A DNA stretch of 64,000 nt from DATGLG01 sp035294245 (GCA_035294245.1 DATGLG010000004.1:248001-312000); one strand, 5' to 3'; counted from the first letter of the stretch, positions 1-8,848 are shown. Notes: a model not told the origin generated them from the letters alone. Numbers and translations are program-made.

Positions 1-257
1 TCCTGCGGGCTTTCGAGGTCCTGGTGGATGCCTATCTTGCGGGAGTCTCGTGGGAATCCCCGCCCGAGCTCGAAGCGCGAGCGGCGCATCTTCTGCCCGG
101 ACTGTTCCTGGCGCGGGTCGACGGGAAGTCGCCCGTCGAATATCTTGTCGACGAGCGCGACAAGGCGAAAGTGCGGAGGGTTGCCGGCCGGTTTCTCCGC
201 ACACCGGTCGAGACGTTGCGCGAGATCGCGCGCATCTGGGCGACTGAAGCCGCGTGA
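1..257 (+). CDS. C-terminal end of a phosphotransferase-family (APH-like) protein, partial
   Basis: An open frame enters from the left edge and stops at 255-257, so only about the last 84 codons are visible. The stretch LFLARVDGKSPVEYL followed by a short helical tail resembles the end of aminoglycoside-phosphotransferase-fold kinases, where an (L/A)RxDGKSPxEYL segment closes the C-lobe. The ATP-binding and catalytic segments lie outside the window, so the substrate cannot be inferred. It does not overlap the convergent Lrp gene; about 210 bases separate them. The assignment rests on one short motif. Confidence 0.5.
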   Translation, partial: LRAFEVLVDAYLAGVSWESPPELEARAAHLLPGLFLARVDGKSPVEYLVDERDKAKVRRVAGRFLRTPVETLREIARIWATEAA

Positions 258-467
258 ACATGTCTCGACGCAGATAATCGCGGGCCTATCCTCCGGAGCT
301 GCCGGCGCGGCTTGGGCTCAGCCGCGGACAGGCTATGGATGCCTTCCGCAACATCCACCGATGCGCAGGACATCAGCGCCCAATATCAGGACCTCGAGCT
401 CGGCCTCGTCGAGCGCGGGTATCCGCCATAGCGAAGCAGCGTCCTGCAATCCCAGCCTAAGGGCGCG

Positions 468-977
468 CTAGCCGCCCGGCTCCGGGAGCAACTGCGGCAA
501 GGGATAGCCGACGCTGTGCTTCACTTGCTTGATGGTCACATAGCTGAAGTATCGTTCGATGCCGAGATCCTGCTCGAGGAGGCCCTCGATGATCAGCTGA
601 TAGTCGAGGATGTCCCGGGCGATGAACTGGGCGAGGTAATCATAGCCGCCCGTGACCAGAAAGCAGTTCTGGATTTGCGGAATGCGCGCGATTTCGCGCT
701 CAAACCGCAGAAAATCCTCGCGACGATGATTGCGCAGGGTTATTTCAGTAAAGACAATAAGGTTTGCGCACAAGCGATCGATGTCGAGAAGCGCATGGTA
801 GCTGCGGATATAGCCCGCGGCCTCCATGCGCTTCACGCGCTGCATGCAAGGCGTCGCCGACAGACCTACGGTCTCCGCCAGCTCAATATTCGTGATGCGG
901 CCGGACGCCTGCAAAGTCGCGAGAATCTTCACGTCCAATCGGTCAAGCTTTTGCGCCTTGGTATTGCCGCGTTTCAT
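468..977 (-). CDS. Lrp/AsnC-family transcriptional regulator
   Basis: A 169-residue protein with an N-terminal winged helix-turn-helix (about residues 11-57, core LAETVGLSATPCMQRVKRM) and a C-terminal RAM/AsnC ligand-binding domain ending in FSYVTIKQVKHS. The length is normal for the family. The ATG at 975-977 is preceded by GGGGGAGG at good spacing, so a longer upstream extension was rejected. Lrp-type proteins usually respond to an amino acid and control its use. The nearby HAD protein, aminotransferase and DAO oxidase make local control of amino-acid catabolism plausible, but no operator was identified. Confidence 0.9.
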   Translation of the reverse strand: MKRGNTKAQKLDRLDVKILATLQASGRITNIELAETVGLSATPCMQRVKRMEAAGYIRSYHALLDIDRLCANLIVFTEITLRNHRREDFLRFEREIARIPQIQNCFLVTGGYDYLAQFIARDILDYQLIIEGLLEQDLGIERYFSYVTIKQVKHSVGYPLPQLLPEPGG

Positions 978-1042
978 TGCCTCCCCCTCTAGCATGTGAG
1001 CTTTCGGGGCGTGCCGTAGCTCTGCGCATTCGCAAACCCCTC

Positions 1043-1792
1043 TTATACCGCCTCGCCGCGCAGATGCGCCTGGTGCAAGGCGACGAACTCGGCCATGCTG
1101 GGAACCTCCAGATCCGGGCGTGCCTCGTTGTTGTCTGCGGCGGGTGCCGGGGTAGCACCCCACCCACCGACCTCCTTGCGGCGATTGATCCACAGCGTGG
1201 CGAGGCCGAGCCGGCGCGCGGGCACGACATCATGGAAGATGCTCTGGGCGGTGTGAAGGATTTGGTTCTTTGCGGCCCCGAGCGTGCGCTCGATCTCCGC
1301 CAGCGCAAATTGGAAATTGCGGAGGTTGGGCTTGTATGAGCCAACGTCTTGCGCCGTGATGATTCGGTCAAACTCGACGCCCAGCTGCTCATTGCTGCGC
1401 GCAAAGGACGCGCGGTCGACGTTCGAGATAATGCAGAGCTTGTAATAGCGCTTCAAATATCGAAGCGCGGTCGCGCTATCGGCAAATGCCGGCCAGCGCC
1501 CGACGGATTGGCCGAATGATGCGGCTTCGTCTGCGCTGATCGGAACGCCCCAGCGCTTCGCTAATCGTCTCTGCGTTTCCTCCAGAATCTTCGGATAGAG
1601 CCGATCCGGCGTCTCCGCCTCGCATGCCGCCTCGGTCGAGCCGAATGCTTCCAGAATCGCCTCATCGCTCAGGTCGCCGCGGCCGTGCCGGGACACCCAG
1701 GGCCGCAGCTCGGCGAGAATTCCGCGCTCCCAGTCGATCAGCGTGCCATAGCAGTCGAACGTGAGCGTTGTGAACTCGGTGACGCGTTTCAT
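1043..1792 (-). CDS. HAD-superfamily hydrolase, type II haloacid dehalogenase-like
   Basis: A 249-residue HAD protein. Motif I is TFDCYGTLIDWE, with nucleophile Asp13. The DxYGT form, not DxDGT, is typical of L-2-haloacid dehalogenases rather than phosphatases. IISNVD supplies motif II, SYKPNLRNF motif III (Lys), and the ILHTAQSIFHDVVPARRLG segment the acidic region. The family displaces halide from 2-halo acids, but many members have unknown substrates. It lies 65 bases upstream of the Lrp gene on the same strand, so the two may be co-transcribed. The real substrate is unknown. Confidence 0.85.
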   Translation of the reverse strand: MKRVTEFTTLTFDCYGTLIDWERGILAELRPWVSRHGRGDLSDEAILEAFGSTEAACEAETPDRLYPKILEETQRRLAKRWGVPISADEAASFGQSVGRWPAFADSATALRYLKRYYKLCIISNVDRASFARSNEQLGVEFDRIITAQDVGSYKPNLRNFQFALAEIERTLGAAKNQILHTAQSIFHDVVPARRLGLATLWINRRKEVGGWGATPAPAADNNEARPDLEVPSMAEFVALHQAHLRGEAV

Positions 1793-2216
1793 GACGGCTC
1801 CTGCGAATGTTTGCTATAGGACCGAGGGACTCGCCCAAGGCGGCCGAGGCAGCCGCCTCACAAGGTGATAGTACCGCCATAGCACTGCGAAGAAACGCTG
1901 AAGTGTCGTTGGGAACTGGCCAAACTCTCTATTCCAGCTGGGGTCTATAGCTATTTCCACCTCAACTCGTTGGTCACGCGGTCGCCTGGGAAGAATGCAT
2001 GGCGAAGCATCGCGTTTCAGCGAATTCGCGCAGAAATCGGCGCCAGATTGGTGACTCCCCCTCGATCAGGCCAGGTAGCCTTTCCAACCGGAATGGGATG
2101 AAGCGAGCCGACAGCGACAATCCAGGGCGTCGGGCGCGGGGAGGCATGGAGGGGCCCCGGCCGCAACGATCCGCCATTGTCGCTGCAGTCTCAAAGCCGG
2201 TGACAGGAGATGGAAA
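1793..2216. other. Divergent intergenic region between HAD and aminotransferase genes
   Basis: This 424-base stretch separates two divergent genes and no credible gene was found in it. A perfect 7-bp inverted repeat, AGGCGGC-N7-GCCGCCT, lies at 1838-1858, close to the HAD start and possibly in its leader. AGGAG at 2205-2209 serves the aminotransferase start. No convincing -35/-10 pair was picked out by eye. Confidence 0.5.
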
Positions 2217-3554
2217 TTGGAAAGGCAGATGAATGCGCTTGGCAGCCAAACTGACGAGCTGGCAGTCGCCCGCGCTTCGCAGGTCGCGCGGGGATTGCTC
2301 ACCGCGCATCCGATCTTCATCGAGCGGGCCGAAGGCGCCCGTGTGTGGGATGTCGATGGGAACCGCTATCTCGATTTCGCTGCCGGCATCGGCGTGCTGA
2401 ACGTGGGCCATAACCACCCGCATATTGTTGCCGCCGTAAAGCGGCAGCTCGAGGCGGTAAGCCATATGTGCTTCCAGGTGGCCGGCTACGAGCCCTATGT
2501 GGCGTTGGCGGCGCGCCTCAACCGGATCATCGGCCGCGGCGAGGACTATCGGAGCGTCTTTCTCACGACCGGCGCCGAGGCGATCGAGAACGCCGTCAAG
2601 ATCGCCCGCGCCTACACGAACCGGCCGGGCGTCATCGCATTCCGCGGCGGCTTTCACGGCCGCACCTTGCTCGGCGTCACGCTGACGGGTTTCGCCCAGC
2701 CCTATCGCCAGAATTTCGGGCCGTTTGCTCCCGAAATCTATCATGCGCCGTTCCCCGATACCTATCGAGGCTGGACGGCGGCATCGTCTCTCGCCGCGCT
2801 TGACGAGCTATTTGCGACGGAAATCGCGCCGGACAGAGTCGCGGCGGTCATTATCGAGCCCGTGCAAGGCGACGGCGGCTTCAATCCGGCGCCCGCCGAT
2901 TTCATGCAGGCGCTTCGCGACCTGACCAGTCGCCACGGAATCGTCCTTATCGTGGATGAGATCCAGACCGGTTTTGGGCGAACGGGCAAGATGTTCGGCT
3001 TTGATCATTTCAATATTCGCCCCGATCTCGTGACGATCGCCAAGAGTCTCGCGGGCGGCCTGCCGCTATCCGCCGTCGTGGGCCGGGTCGATATCATGAA
3101 TGCGCCAGCACCCGGCGGCCTGGGCGGGACCTATGGCGGGAATGCGCTTGCTTGTGCCGCCGCTGGCGCCGTGCTCGACTTGTTCGAGGGCGGTGAACTC
3201 GTCGCGCAAGCGGTGCGCCGAGGCGAGCAGCTTCGCGATGGCCTCGTGGAGCTTCAGCGGAAGTATTCTGCGATCGGCGACGTGCGCGGCCTCGGCTTCA
3301 TGCTCGCGGCGGAATTTGTTGTCGACCGGTGGACAAAGATGCCTGATCCGCAGTTTGCCGATGCCGTCATGAGCAATGCGCGAGAGCGCGGCTTACTCGT
3401 CATAAAGTGCGGGGTACATCGCAACATCGTTCGCTTTCTCGGGCCTCTCGTCGCAACGGAACGCGATGTCGCCGAGGCGCTCCGCATCTTCGACGCCGCG
3501 ATCGCAAGCAGCGTAACGAGCAGGAAGCCTGGCTCGGGAAACGTGGCCGAATAG
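2217..3554 (+). CDS. gabT: Class III (GABA-type) aminotransferase
   Basis: A fold-type I PLP aminotransferase of the ornithine/GABA class. N-terminal VWDVDGNRYLDFAAGIGV and HNHPHIVAAVKRQL are diagnostic. DEIQTGFGRTGKMFGF contains the cofactor-binding Asp, and IAKSLAGGLPLSAVVG carries the PLP lysine. It probably moves the omega-amino group of a compound such as 4-aminobutyrate to 2-oxoglutarate, giving a semialdehyde. AGGAG at 2205-2209 sits 7 bases before the TTG at 2217; the in-frame ATG at 2229 is the alternative start. The DAO oxidase begins 18 bases downstream in the same direction, indicating an operon. No succinate-semialdehyde dehydrogenase is nearby, so the exact substrate is uncertain. 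Confidence 0.85.
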   Translation: MERQMNALGSQTDELAVARASQVARGLLTAHPIFIERAEGARVWDVDGNRYLDFAAGIGVLNVGHNHPHIVAAVKRQLEAVSHMCFQVAGYEPYVALAARLNRIIGRGEDYRSVFLTTGAEAIENAVKIARAYTNRPGVIAFRGGFHGRTLLGVTLTGFAQPYRQNFGPFAPEIYHAPFPDTYRGWTAASSLAALDELFATEIAPDRVAAVIIEPVQGDGGFNPAPADFMQALRDLTSRHGIVLIVDEIQTGFGRTGKMFGFDHFNIRPDLVTIAKSLAGGLPLSAVVGRVDIMNAPAPGGLGGTYGGNALACAAAGAVLDLFEGGELVAQAVRRGEQLRDGLVELQRKYSAIGDVRGLGFMLAAEFVVDRWTKMPDPQFADAVMSNARERGLLVIKCGVHRNIVRFLGPLVATERDVAEALRIFDAAIASSVTSRKPGSGNVAE

Positions 3555-3572
3555 GCCGGTGAGGGGATGGGC

Positions 3573-4727
3573 ATGGAGCATTTCGATTTCGCCGTGATCG
3601 GTGGTGGTGCCGCGGGCATTTCGGTCGCCTATGAGCTGTCGAAGGCGGCGAACGTCGCATTAATCGAGCAAGAGGCCGCTTGGGGCTACCACAGCACGAG
3701 CCGCTCGGCTGCGGTGATATCGGAAAACTACGGCCCATTGGGCTGGCAAGCGCTCGTGTCCGCCAGCCGCCGCTTCTTCGAAGCGCCGCCGCCCGGCTTC
3801 TCCGAGCATCCCCTTCTGCACCCAATCGGCGCCCTCTATTTCGCGACGCGGGAAGAGGAGCCGGAATTGCGCGAATCCGCGAAGGAGCTAACGAAGCGTC
3901 GGGTTGAGCATCGGCTCCTGCCCGCCGCCGATGCCGGAGCTCTTTGCCCCGTCGTCAAAACGGGCGAGTTCTCGCTCGCGCTCTTCGAGCCGGGCTGCGC
4001 AGACATCGATGCGAACGCCCTCCTGCAAGGCTATCTCAAGCTCGCCAAGGTCAATGGAACCAAGGCATTTCTGTCCGCGGAGGCGATCTCGCTGGAGCGC
4101 CGACATAGCTCCTGGCGTCTTGCCGTCGGCGATGTGGAACTTAGCGCGGGCTCCGTTGTCAACGCGGCGGGAGCCTGGGCTGACGATCTGGCCGCGAGGG
4201 CCGGCGTGCAGCCCAAAGGGCTGCAGCCCTATCGCCGGACCGCGATTACCTTTGATCCGCCACCGGGATCCAACGTGCGCGCGTGGCCCATGACTTTTGA
4301 CGTCGCCGAGACCTGGTACTTCAAGCCCGAATCCGGTCGGGTCATGGTCTCCCCCGTAGACAAGACGCCCGCCGCTCCCTGCGATGCGGCGCCAGAGGAA
4401 TTGGACATCGCCATAGCCGTCGACCGTATCGAGCGGGCGACCACGATGAAAGTCGACCGCATCCATAGCAAATGGGCGGGGCTTCGCACCTTCGCGCCGG
4501 ACGAGCAGCCCGTCATCGGGCCGGATCCAGATGAGCCGAGCTTTGTTTGGCTGGCTGGCCAGGGTGGCAATGGCGTGATGGGCGCGCCTGCCGCAGCCGA
4601 AGTTGCCGCTGCGCTCGCGACGGGCTCGAATGTCCCGGACCGCATCGCGGATTGCGGCGTGAAACTCGAGGCCATTAGCCCGGTGCGGTTCGCGAAAGCC
4701 AACAGCTCAAGCCGCGGCGATAGATGA
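3573..4727 (+). CDS. FAD-dependent amino-acid oxidase/dehydrogenase, DAO family
   Basis: A 384-residue protein with an N-terminal Rossmann dinucleotide motif, FAVIGGGAAGISVAYELS, an adenine-binding acidic residue after VALIE, and a C-terminal FAD-contacting segment, WLAGQGGNGVMGAPAAAE. The family (glycine oxidase, sarcosine oxidase, D-amino-acid dehydrogenase) oxidises primary or secondary amines to imines. GAGGGG at 3561-3566 has correct spacing to ATG 3573, which is preferred over ATG 3567. It directly follows the aminotransferase and probably shares its transcript. The substrate cannot be set from sequence; a D-amino acid or N-methylated amino acid is the likely class. Confidence 0.85.
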   Translation: MEHFDFAVIGGGAAGISVAYELSKAANVALIEQEAAWGYHSTSRSAAVISENYGPLGWQALVSASRRFFEAPPPGFSEHPLLHPIGALYFATREEEPELRESAKELTKRRVEHRLLPAADAGALCPVVKTGEFSLALFEPGCADIDANALLQGYLKLAKVNGTKAFLSAEAISLERRHSSWRLAVGDVELSAGSVVNAAGAWADDLAARAGVQPKGLQPYRRTAITFDPPPGSNVRAWPMTFDVAETWYFKPESGRVMVSPVDKTPAAPCDAAPEELDIAIAVDRIERATTMKVDRIHSKWAGLRTFAPDEQPVIGPDPDEPSFVWLAGQGGNGVMGAPAAAEVAAALATGSNVPDRIADCGVKLEAISPVRFAKANSSSRGDR

Positions 4728-4773
4728 GAGAGGTCTCGTTTCGGAGTCAGCCGCTCATTTGCGGGCATCTGGA

Positions 4774-4804
4774 GCGCCGTCGAACACAGGCGAGTCGACG
4801 GCGC
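4774..4804. terminator. Strong inverted repeat between convergent genes, probable bidirectional terminator
   Basis: A perfect 10-bp stem, GCGCCGTCGA / TCGACGGCGC, with an 11-base loop lies in the 160-base gap between the rightward DAO oxidase gene and the leftward Rieske oxygenase gene. No T-tract follows on either strand, so termination by the hairpin alone would be inefficient. The location and the perfect stem still fit a shared terminator. Confidence 0.5.
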
Positions 4805-4887
4805 CTCCGCATGGTGGTGCGCTCGTGCCCGGTGCACAGCTGCTGTTGGAAGGGGCGCTTTCTTCGGCGCTGCAGATATTGCGGCCC

Positions 4888-6120
4888 TCAAGCGGCGAGG
4901 CTCGATACGCTGCGCGAAGTTTCCAGGTACCTCTCCATCGTCTCGCAGTACCACTCGACAAATTTAATCACCCCCTGCTCAGTTTCCTGGGAGTAGGGGC
5001 CGGGCTGGTAACCCGCCGAGTTGACGCCTTCCTGGTTATGCTCGGTCAGCGCATGGTCCTGAGCATTCGTTTGTACCCACACCTTAGTTAGCTCATCGAG
5101 ATTGTAATCTCGTCCTTCCACGGCATCGCGATGAACAATCCAGTAGCACGTCAACAACGTCGATTCGGCATCGAGGGGGAGCACCCGATGGGTTACCCCG
5201 TAATCCCCCATCACATGGTTGTTTGTCGCGCTCGGGTAGTGGACCCATCGCATCGCGCCCATGTCTTGTGTCGCTGCGCTCATCGGCCGCGACACAGCGA
5301 GGCCTGGTTGGAGGGTCATAGAGGCGTAGCCCTCGCGGAGGGGCATGCGGCCTAACACGAAGTCATCGCCCTCCTTATGTTCATATGGCAGCCCCGCAAC
5401 ACGGCATCGCTTCCAAAAATCGGCGACGGCTTCGGTATCGCCCGGATTGAGCTCGTCTCTTGCCATGACAAACGACTTCAGAAGCTCCGGATGGCTCCCC
5501 GGGCAGTGGTAGCACTCCCGCGAGTTCTCCATGAATAGCTTCCAGTTCGCCTTGATATTGATGTGCTGTTTGTACGCGACCTTCGTGTTCGCAAAGTCAT
5601 GGGGCGCGAGGTATGGCTCGATCGTACGTGCGAATTCCAACTCTGACGGCGCATCTGCGAGGCAGAGGTAAAGCAATCCGCCAATATCCTGAACATGCAC
5701 ACGCTTCAGAGCATTCTTCTCAGGATCGGCATCGAAGGCGGAATGCATCCTTCCCGCATGATAAAGCCTGCCTGACAAATCATACGTCCACTGATGGTAC
5801 GGGCAGACGAGGTTCCTGCGCACCCGTCCGTGCTCTTCCAAGCAAATCTTGGAGCCGCGGTGGCGACACGTGTTGAAAAAGGCGCGAATTTCTCCATCGT
5901 GATCGCGCGCCACCACGATCGAGCTACGTCCGATACTGAGCGTAAGATAGCTGCCCGGCGTCGCGATTTCGGACGACATTCCGGCAAAGATCCAATGCCC
6001 GTTGAAAATCCCTCCAAGGTCCAAATTAAATATTCCCGGGCTGTTGTAAAATGGCTGCGGGAGGGAAAAGTATTTTTTTCGAGACCGCAACAGATTGAGT
6101 GCCTCATTCCGCACGTCCAT
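4888..6120 (-). CDS. Rieske non-haem iron oxygenase alpha subunit, GbcA/CntA-like
   Basis: A 410-residue ring-hydroxylating-oxygenase-type alpha subunit. The Rieske [2Fe-2S] ligands are Cys85-x-His87 and Cys106-x2-His109 (CRHRG...CPYHQW). The mononuclear iron site has His205 and His210 in ENSRECYHCPGSH. Glu202 stands where aromatic dioxygenases have the bridging Asp. As I recall, ENxRECYHC is shared with glycine-betaine and carnitine oxygenases (GbcA, CntA), which N-demethylate or cleave quaternary ammonium compounds. A quaternary amine substrate is therefore more likely than an aromatic ring. GAGGAG precedes the ATG. No ferredoxin-type reductase gene is adjacent. The divergent LysR gene is the probable regulator. 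Confidence 0.85.
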   Translation of the reverse strand: MDVRNEALNLLRSRKKYFSLPQPFYNSPGIFNLDLGGIFNGHWIFAGMSSEIATPGSYLTLSIGRSSIVVARDHDGEIRAFFNTCRHRGSKICLEEHGRVRRNLVCPYHQWTYDLSGRLYHAGRMHSAFDADPEKNALKRVHVQDIGGLLYLCLADAPSELEFARTIEPYLAPHDFANTKVAYKQHINIKANWKLFMENSRECYHCPGSHPELLKSFVMARDELNPGDTEAVADFWKRCRVAGLPYEHKEGDDFVLGRMPLREGYASMTLQPGLAVSRPMSAATQDMGAMRWVHYPSATNNHVMGDYGVTHRVLPLDAESTLLTCYWIVHRDAVEGRDYNLDELTKVWVQTNAQDHALTEHNQEGVNSAGYQPGPYSQETEQGVIKFVEWYCETMERYLETSRSVSSLAA

Positions 6121-6192
6121 TTCGGCATCTCCTCGCTAAGCCGTATGGTGGTTCAACTGGCCAGGACCCATAGGAATGCTGCTCCGATAGCC

Positions 6193-6207
6193 GTGTAGCA
6201 GCTACAC
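6193..6207. promoter_or_regulatory. Palindrome with LysR T-N11-A geometry
   Basis: GTGTAGCAGCTACAC is a perfect 7+1+7 inverted repeat containing TGTAGCAGCTACA, which matches the T-N11-A pattern bound by LysR-type regulators. It lies between the Rieske oxygenase and LysR genes, where an autoregulatory and activating site is expected. Confidence 0.5.
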
Positions 6208-6381
6208 TCAATGGGCTGACGAAAGTCACAGATGTCTGAGCATGGCTCACTCAGGTTATAGTCCGCCTATTAGATGCGCGCAGTCGTTAGGCGTAAACTG
6301 CCCAAATTCTGATGAAGTCGATGACTTTTTCGCATTGATCGCGAGGAGAGCGTTCATGCTGGCGGCAGGTGGAGTCCGGCG

Positions 6382-7302
6382 ATGAAGGGTCTGCGTACGA
6401 AGCTGCCGCCACCGAATTCCATTCTCGCCTTTGAGGCCGCTGCCCGCCATCAGAGCTTCACGCGCGCCGCGCGAGAGCTGAATGTCACGCAGACAGCCGT
6501 GAGCAGGCAGATAAAGACGCTGGAGGATCATCTGGGACTGGCGGTGTTTCGGCGCGCTCGCCGCGCGGTTCAGCTCACCAGTGAAGGCAAAAGGCTTCAC
6601 GAAGCGGTCATGGCCGGGCTCGATCACATCGCCGAAATTATCGCCGAGCTCCAGAAGACGAGAGCTCGCCCGCATCTGACCGTTGCAACGACAGTCGCAT
6701 TCTCCAGCTTTTGGCTTATTCGACGGATCCCCGATTTTCGCGCGCGATTTCCTGAGATTGAGCTCCGGATCATAACCTCCGATGCCGATCTCGATCTCCT
6801 GGCGGAAGAGATCGACGTCGCCGTCAAGTATGGAAATGGAAAATGGCCGGGGTTGTCGGCAACACGACTATTTGCAGCAGAGGTCTTTCCGGTGTGCAGC
6901 GCGTCATTGCTCGACGCCATTCCCATTCACACGCCGGCGGATTTGCTGAAAGCTCCATTGCTCGAGCTAGAGGCCTTAGATACGTCGTGGCTCGATTGGG
7001 CAGACTGGTTGCGGGAGGTCGGGCTCAGCGCAAAAAGGCTGAGACGGTTGCTCACGTTCAACAACTTGCCCCTGCTGATGCAAGCGGCTGTCGACGGGCA
7101 AGGCGTCGCGCTCGGCTGGACACCCTATGTCACAGAGCTGCTTGCGCGCGGCAAGCTCGTGCGCCCGATAGAGACGGTGGTGCGCCCCTCTAACGCTTAC
7201 TATCTCGTCAGGCCGCTCGGCAGCGAAAACCCGAATTCCGCTATCTTTTCCGACTGGATTAGCGAGCAGGCCACATCCCTCGAGGAGGCCGGTTTCGGCT
7301 AA
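6382..7302 (+). CDS. LysR-family transcriptional regulator, GcvA-like
   Basis: A 306-residue LysR regulator. The N-terminal helix-turn-helix spans about residues 10-65 (FEAAARHQSFTRAARELN, then VTQTAVSRQIKTLEDHLG). The C-terminal substrate-binding domain begins near THLTVATTVAF-like residues at about 95. PPPNSILAFEAAARH is typical of the GcvA branch, which often controls amino-acid or beta-lactamase genes. It is divergent from the Rieske oxygenase gene with a T-N11-A palindrome between them, so it probably controls that gene in response to its substrate. GGTGGAG precedes the ATG. Confidence 0.9.
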   Translation: MKGLRTKLPPPNSILAFEAAARHQSFTRAARELNVTQTAVSRQIKTLEDHLGLAVFRRARRAVQLTSEGKRLHEAVMAGLDHIAEIIAELQKTRARPHLTVATTVAFSSFWLIRRIPDFRARFPEIELRIITSDADLDLLAEEIDVAVKYGNGKWPGLSATRLFAAEVFPVCSASLLDAIPIHTPADLLKAPLLELEALDTSWLDWADWLREVGLSAKRLRRLLTFNNLPLLMQAAVDGQGVALGWTPYVTELLARGKLVRPIETVVRPSNAYYLVRPLGSENPNSAIFSDWISEQATSLEEAGFG

Positions 7303-7319
7303 CGCCATTCTACGATGTC

Positions 7320-7520
7320 ATGTCGTCGCAGCCGAACGTCGATGCGCGCGAAATTTGCCGTAGCAAGATGAAGCTCGCGATGGCCGTCGGCATCTGGCGG
7401 CCCTATGTCGTCCACGCCATGACACCAGGACAGTTCGAGCAGACCGCCCACGATTGCGGAATTCCGTCGGCCGTGGTGCCGCTGACGTGGTGTCCTAGAA
7501 CTGCTGATCCTCGGTCATAG
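7320..7520 (+). pseudogene. Decayed C-terminal fragment of a HipA-like protein
   Basis: A 66-codon frame contains KMKLAMAVG, then VVHAMTPGQFEQTAHDCGIP. This resembles the C-terminal region of HipA-family Ser/Thr kinase toxins, where K(L/M)AM is followed by a short loop and a (T/R)PRHFxxTAxxxGLP segment. The catalytic kinase domain is absent, no HipB antitoxin is adjacent, and the frame is far too short to work as HipA. It fills the gap between the convergent LysR and cyclase genes and is best read as a relic. The match is by eye and moderate. Confidence 0.4.
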
Positions 7521-7522
7521 CG

Positions 7523-8848
7523 CTACCCGAGGGTCCAGCGACGAACGCGCACTCTGCTGCGCCGCCCCTTGACCGTCACCTCCTCAACGGCGCCGAAGCC
7601 GCGCGCCGCTTGCGGCAGATCGTCGAGGAGCGAGGCCTCGGCGACGATCTGGCCCTCGCCGGCGATATCGCAGAGCCGCGCCGCGATGTTCACCGCATCG
7701 CCAATCACCGTGAAGTCCTTGCGCTCGTTCGAGCCGATCACCGTGGCGATCACGGCGCCGTCATACAACCCGATGCCGATCCCGCGCGGCAGGTTGAGCC
7801 CAGCGAGCCGCCGGAGAATCACCTGCGCAGCGGCCACCGCGCGCGCCTTCCGCTCGGTGCCGTCGAAGCGGGCCAGAGCGCCGTCGCCGAGCAACTTATC
7901 GATATCGCCGCCATGCTCGCGAACGGACGAGGTGATGCAATCGGTGACCCTGCCGAGGAACCCCACCACCGTCTCCGGCTCGACGAGCTCCGCGAAGCTG
8001 CTGAAGCCGCGCACGTCGGCGTAAAGGAGCGTGCATTGGCTCCGCCTCGCCATTGCCGCCCCGGAGTCCGCGGCTTGGCCTGCGGCGGCCACGGTTCCGC
8101 GCGAGACGAAGGCCTCCAATTGGCGACGGATCGCCACGAGCGTTTGCGTCCGGGCGTCGATGTGCAGCTGCGCGCGGTTGACGAGTATGCAGAGCGCGCC
8201 GATCAGCGCGATGAGTAGTAGGGCGGGAGCGGCGGCGGGGGTGAGAAGGTTCTGCCAGATCACGCGATCGAGATAGCCCGTCGGTTCGTCGATCTCGACC
8301 ACGGCCTCGACGGCGCCGTGACGGCCGACGAGCGGCACGAACATGCGATACGCGGCGGCGCCGTAATCGTCGGTGCCCTCGACGAGGATGGGCTCCTTGT
8401 CGTCATAGACTTCGGTGACGATCCGGGCCTCCACAATGCGTCCGATGCGGCTTGGCATGGCGTCGAAGAGGACGAGCCCGCTCGCCGCGTAGATCTTGAT
8501 CCGGCCTGCCTTGAGCTCGCGGGTCTCTTCTTTAACCGTCTGCGCCAGCTTGCGTCCCTGGGCTGTCGCGTAGAAATCCGTGACCGAGGGTGCCGAGAGC
8601 AGCAGGTGCCATTCGGTCGGCGCGCTCTCGTTGATCGCCGCGCCGAGGGCCGCCGCCCGACGCTGGGCCAGGTCGAGATAGACCTCCTGGATGGCGCTGC
8701 GCGTCCCGATCGCGACGGCGACGACGAGCAATATCGAGAAGACGATCAGGCCCAGGACGATCCAGCGCCGGAACCGCGCGCGCAGGGGGAAGGACTTGTC
8801 GGCGGCTGTCGCCGTAGGTGCCTTCGCCGCCGGGTTCTCGGGCGACAT
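7523..8848 (-). CDS. Membrane-bound class III adenylate/guanylate cyclase
   Basis: A 441-residue protein. An N-terminal membrane helix (about residues 28-50) precedes a periplasmic Cache-like sensor region, a second membrane helix lies near 212-232, and a cytoplasmic class III cyclase domain follows. Catalytic features are present: LLYADVRGFSSFAE with the first metal Asp, GGDIDKLLGDGALARF with the second Asp and a substrate-type Lys, and FTVIGDAVNIAARL. It is predicted to make cAMP or cGMP in response to a periplasmic signal. Its start lies 10 bases after the RND pump stop on the same strand, so it is the last gene of the tolC-mfp-RND operon, which is unusual. Confidence 0.88.
   Translation of the reverse strand: MSPENPAAKAPTATAADKSFPLRARFRRWIVLGLIVFSILLVVAVAIGTRSAIQEVYLDLAQRRAAALGAAINESAPTEWHLLLSAPSVTDFYATAQGRKLAQTVKEETRELKAGRIKIYAASGLVLFDAMPSRIGRIVEARIVTEVYDDKEPILVEGTDDYGAAAYRMFVPLVGRHGAVEAVVEIDEPTGYLDRVIWQNLLTPAAAPALLLIALIGALCILVNRAQLHIDARTQTLVAIRRQLEAFVSRGTVAAAGQAADSGAAMARRSQCTLLYADVRGFSSFAELVEPETVVGFLGRVTDCITSSVREHGGDIDKLLGDGALARFDGTERKARAVAAAQVILRRLAGLNLPRGIGIGLYDGAVIATVIGSNERKDFTVIGDAVNIAARLCDIAGEGQIVAEASLLDDLPQAARGFGAVEEVTVKGRRSRVRVRRWTLG

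Noticed and set aside
339..431. A 30-codon frame (MPSATSTDAQDISAQYQDLE...) between the phosphotransferase end and the Lrp gene.
   Set aside because: No ribosome-binding site, no family match and too short to judge; it could be a relic but this cannot be supported.
2210..2254. A 14-codon upstream frame (MEIGKADECAWQPN) overlapping the aminotransferase start.
   Set aside because: It uses the same AGGAG region and is probably chance; no leader-peptide features such as runs of a regulated amino acid.
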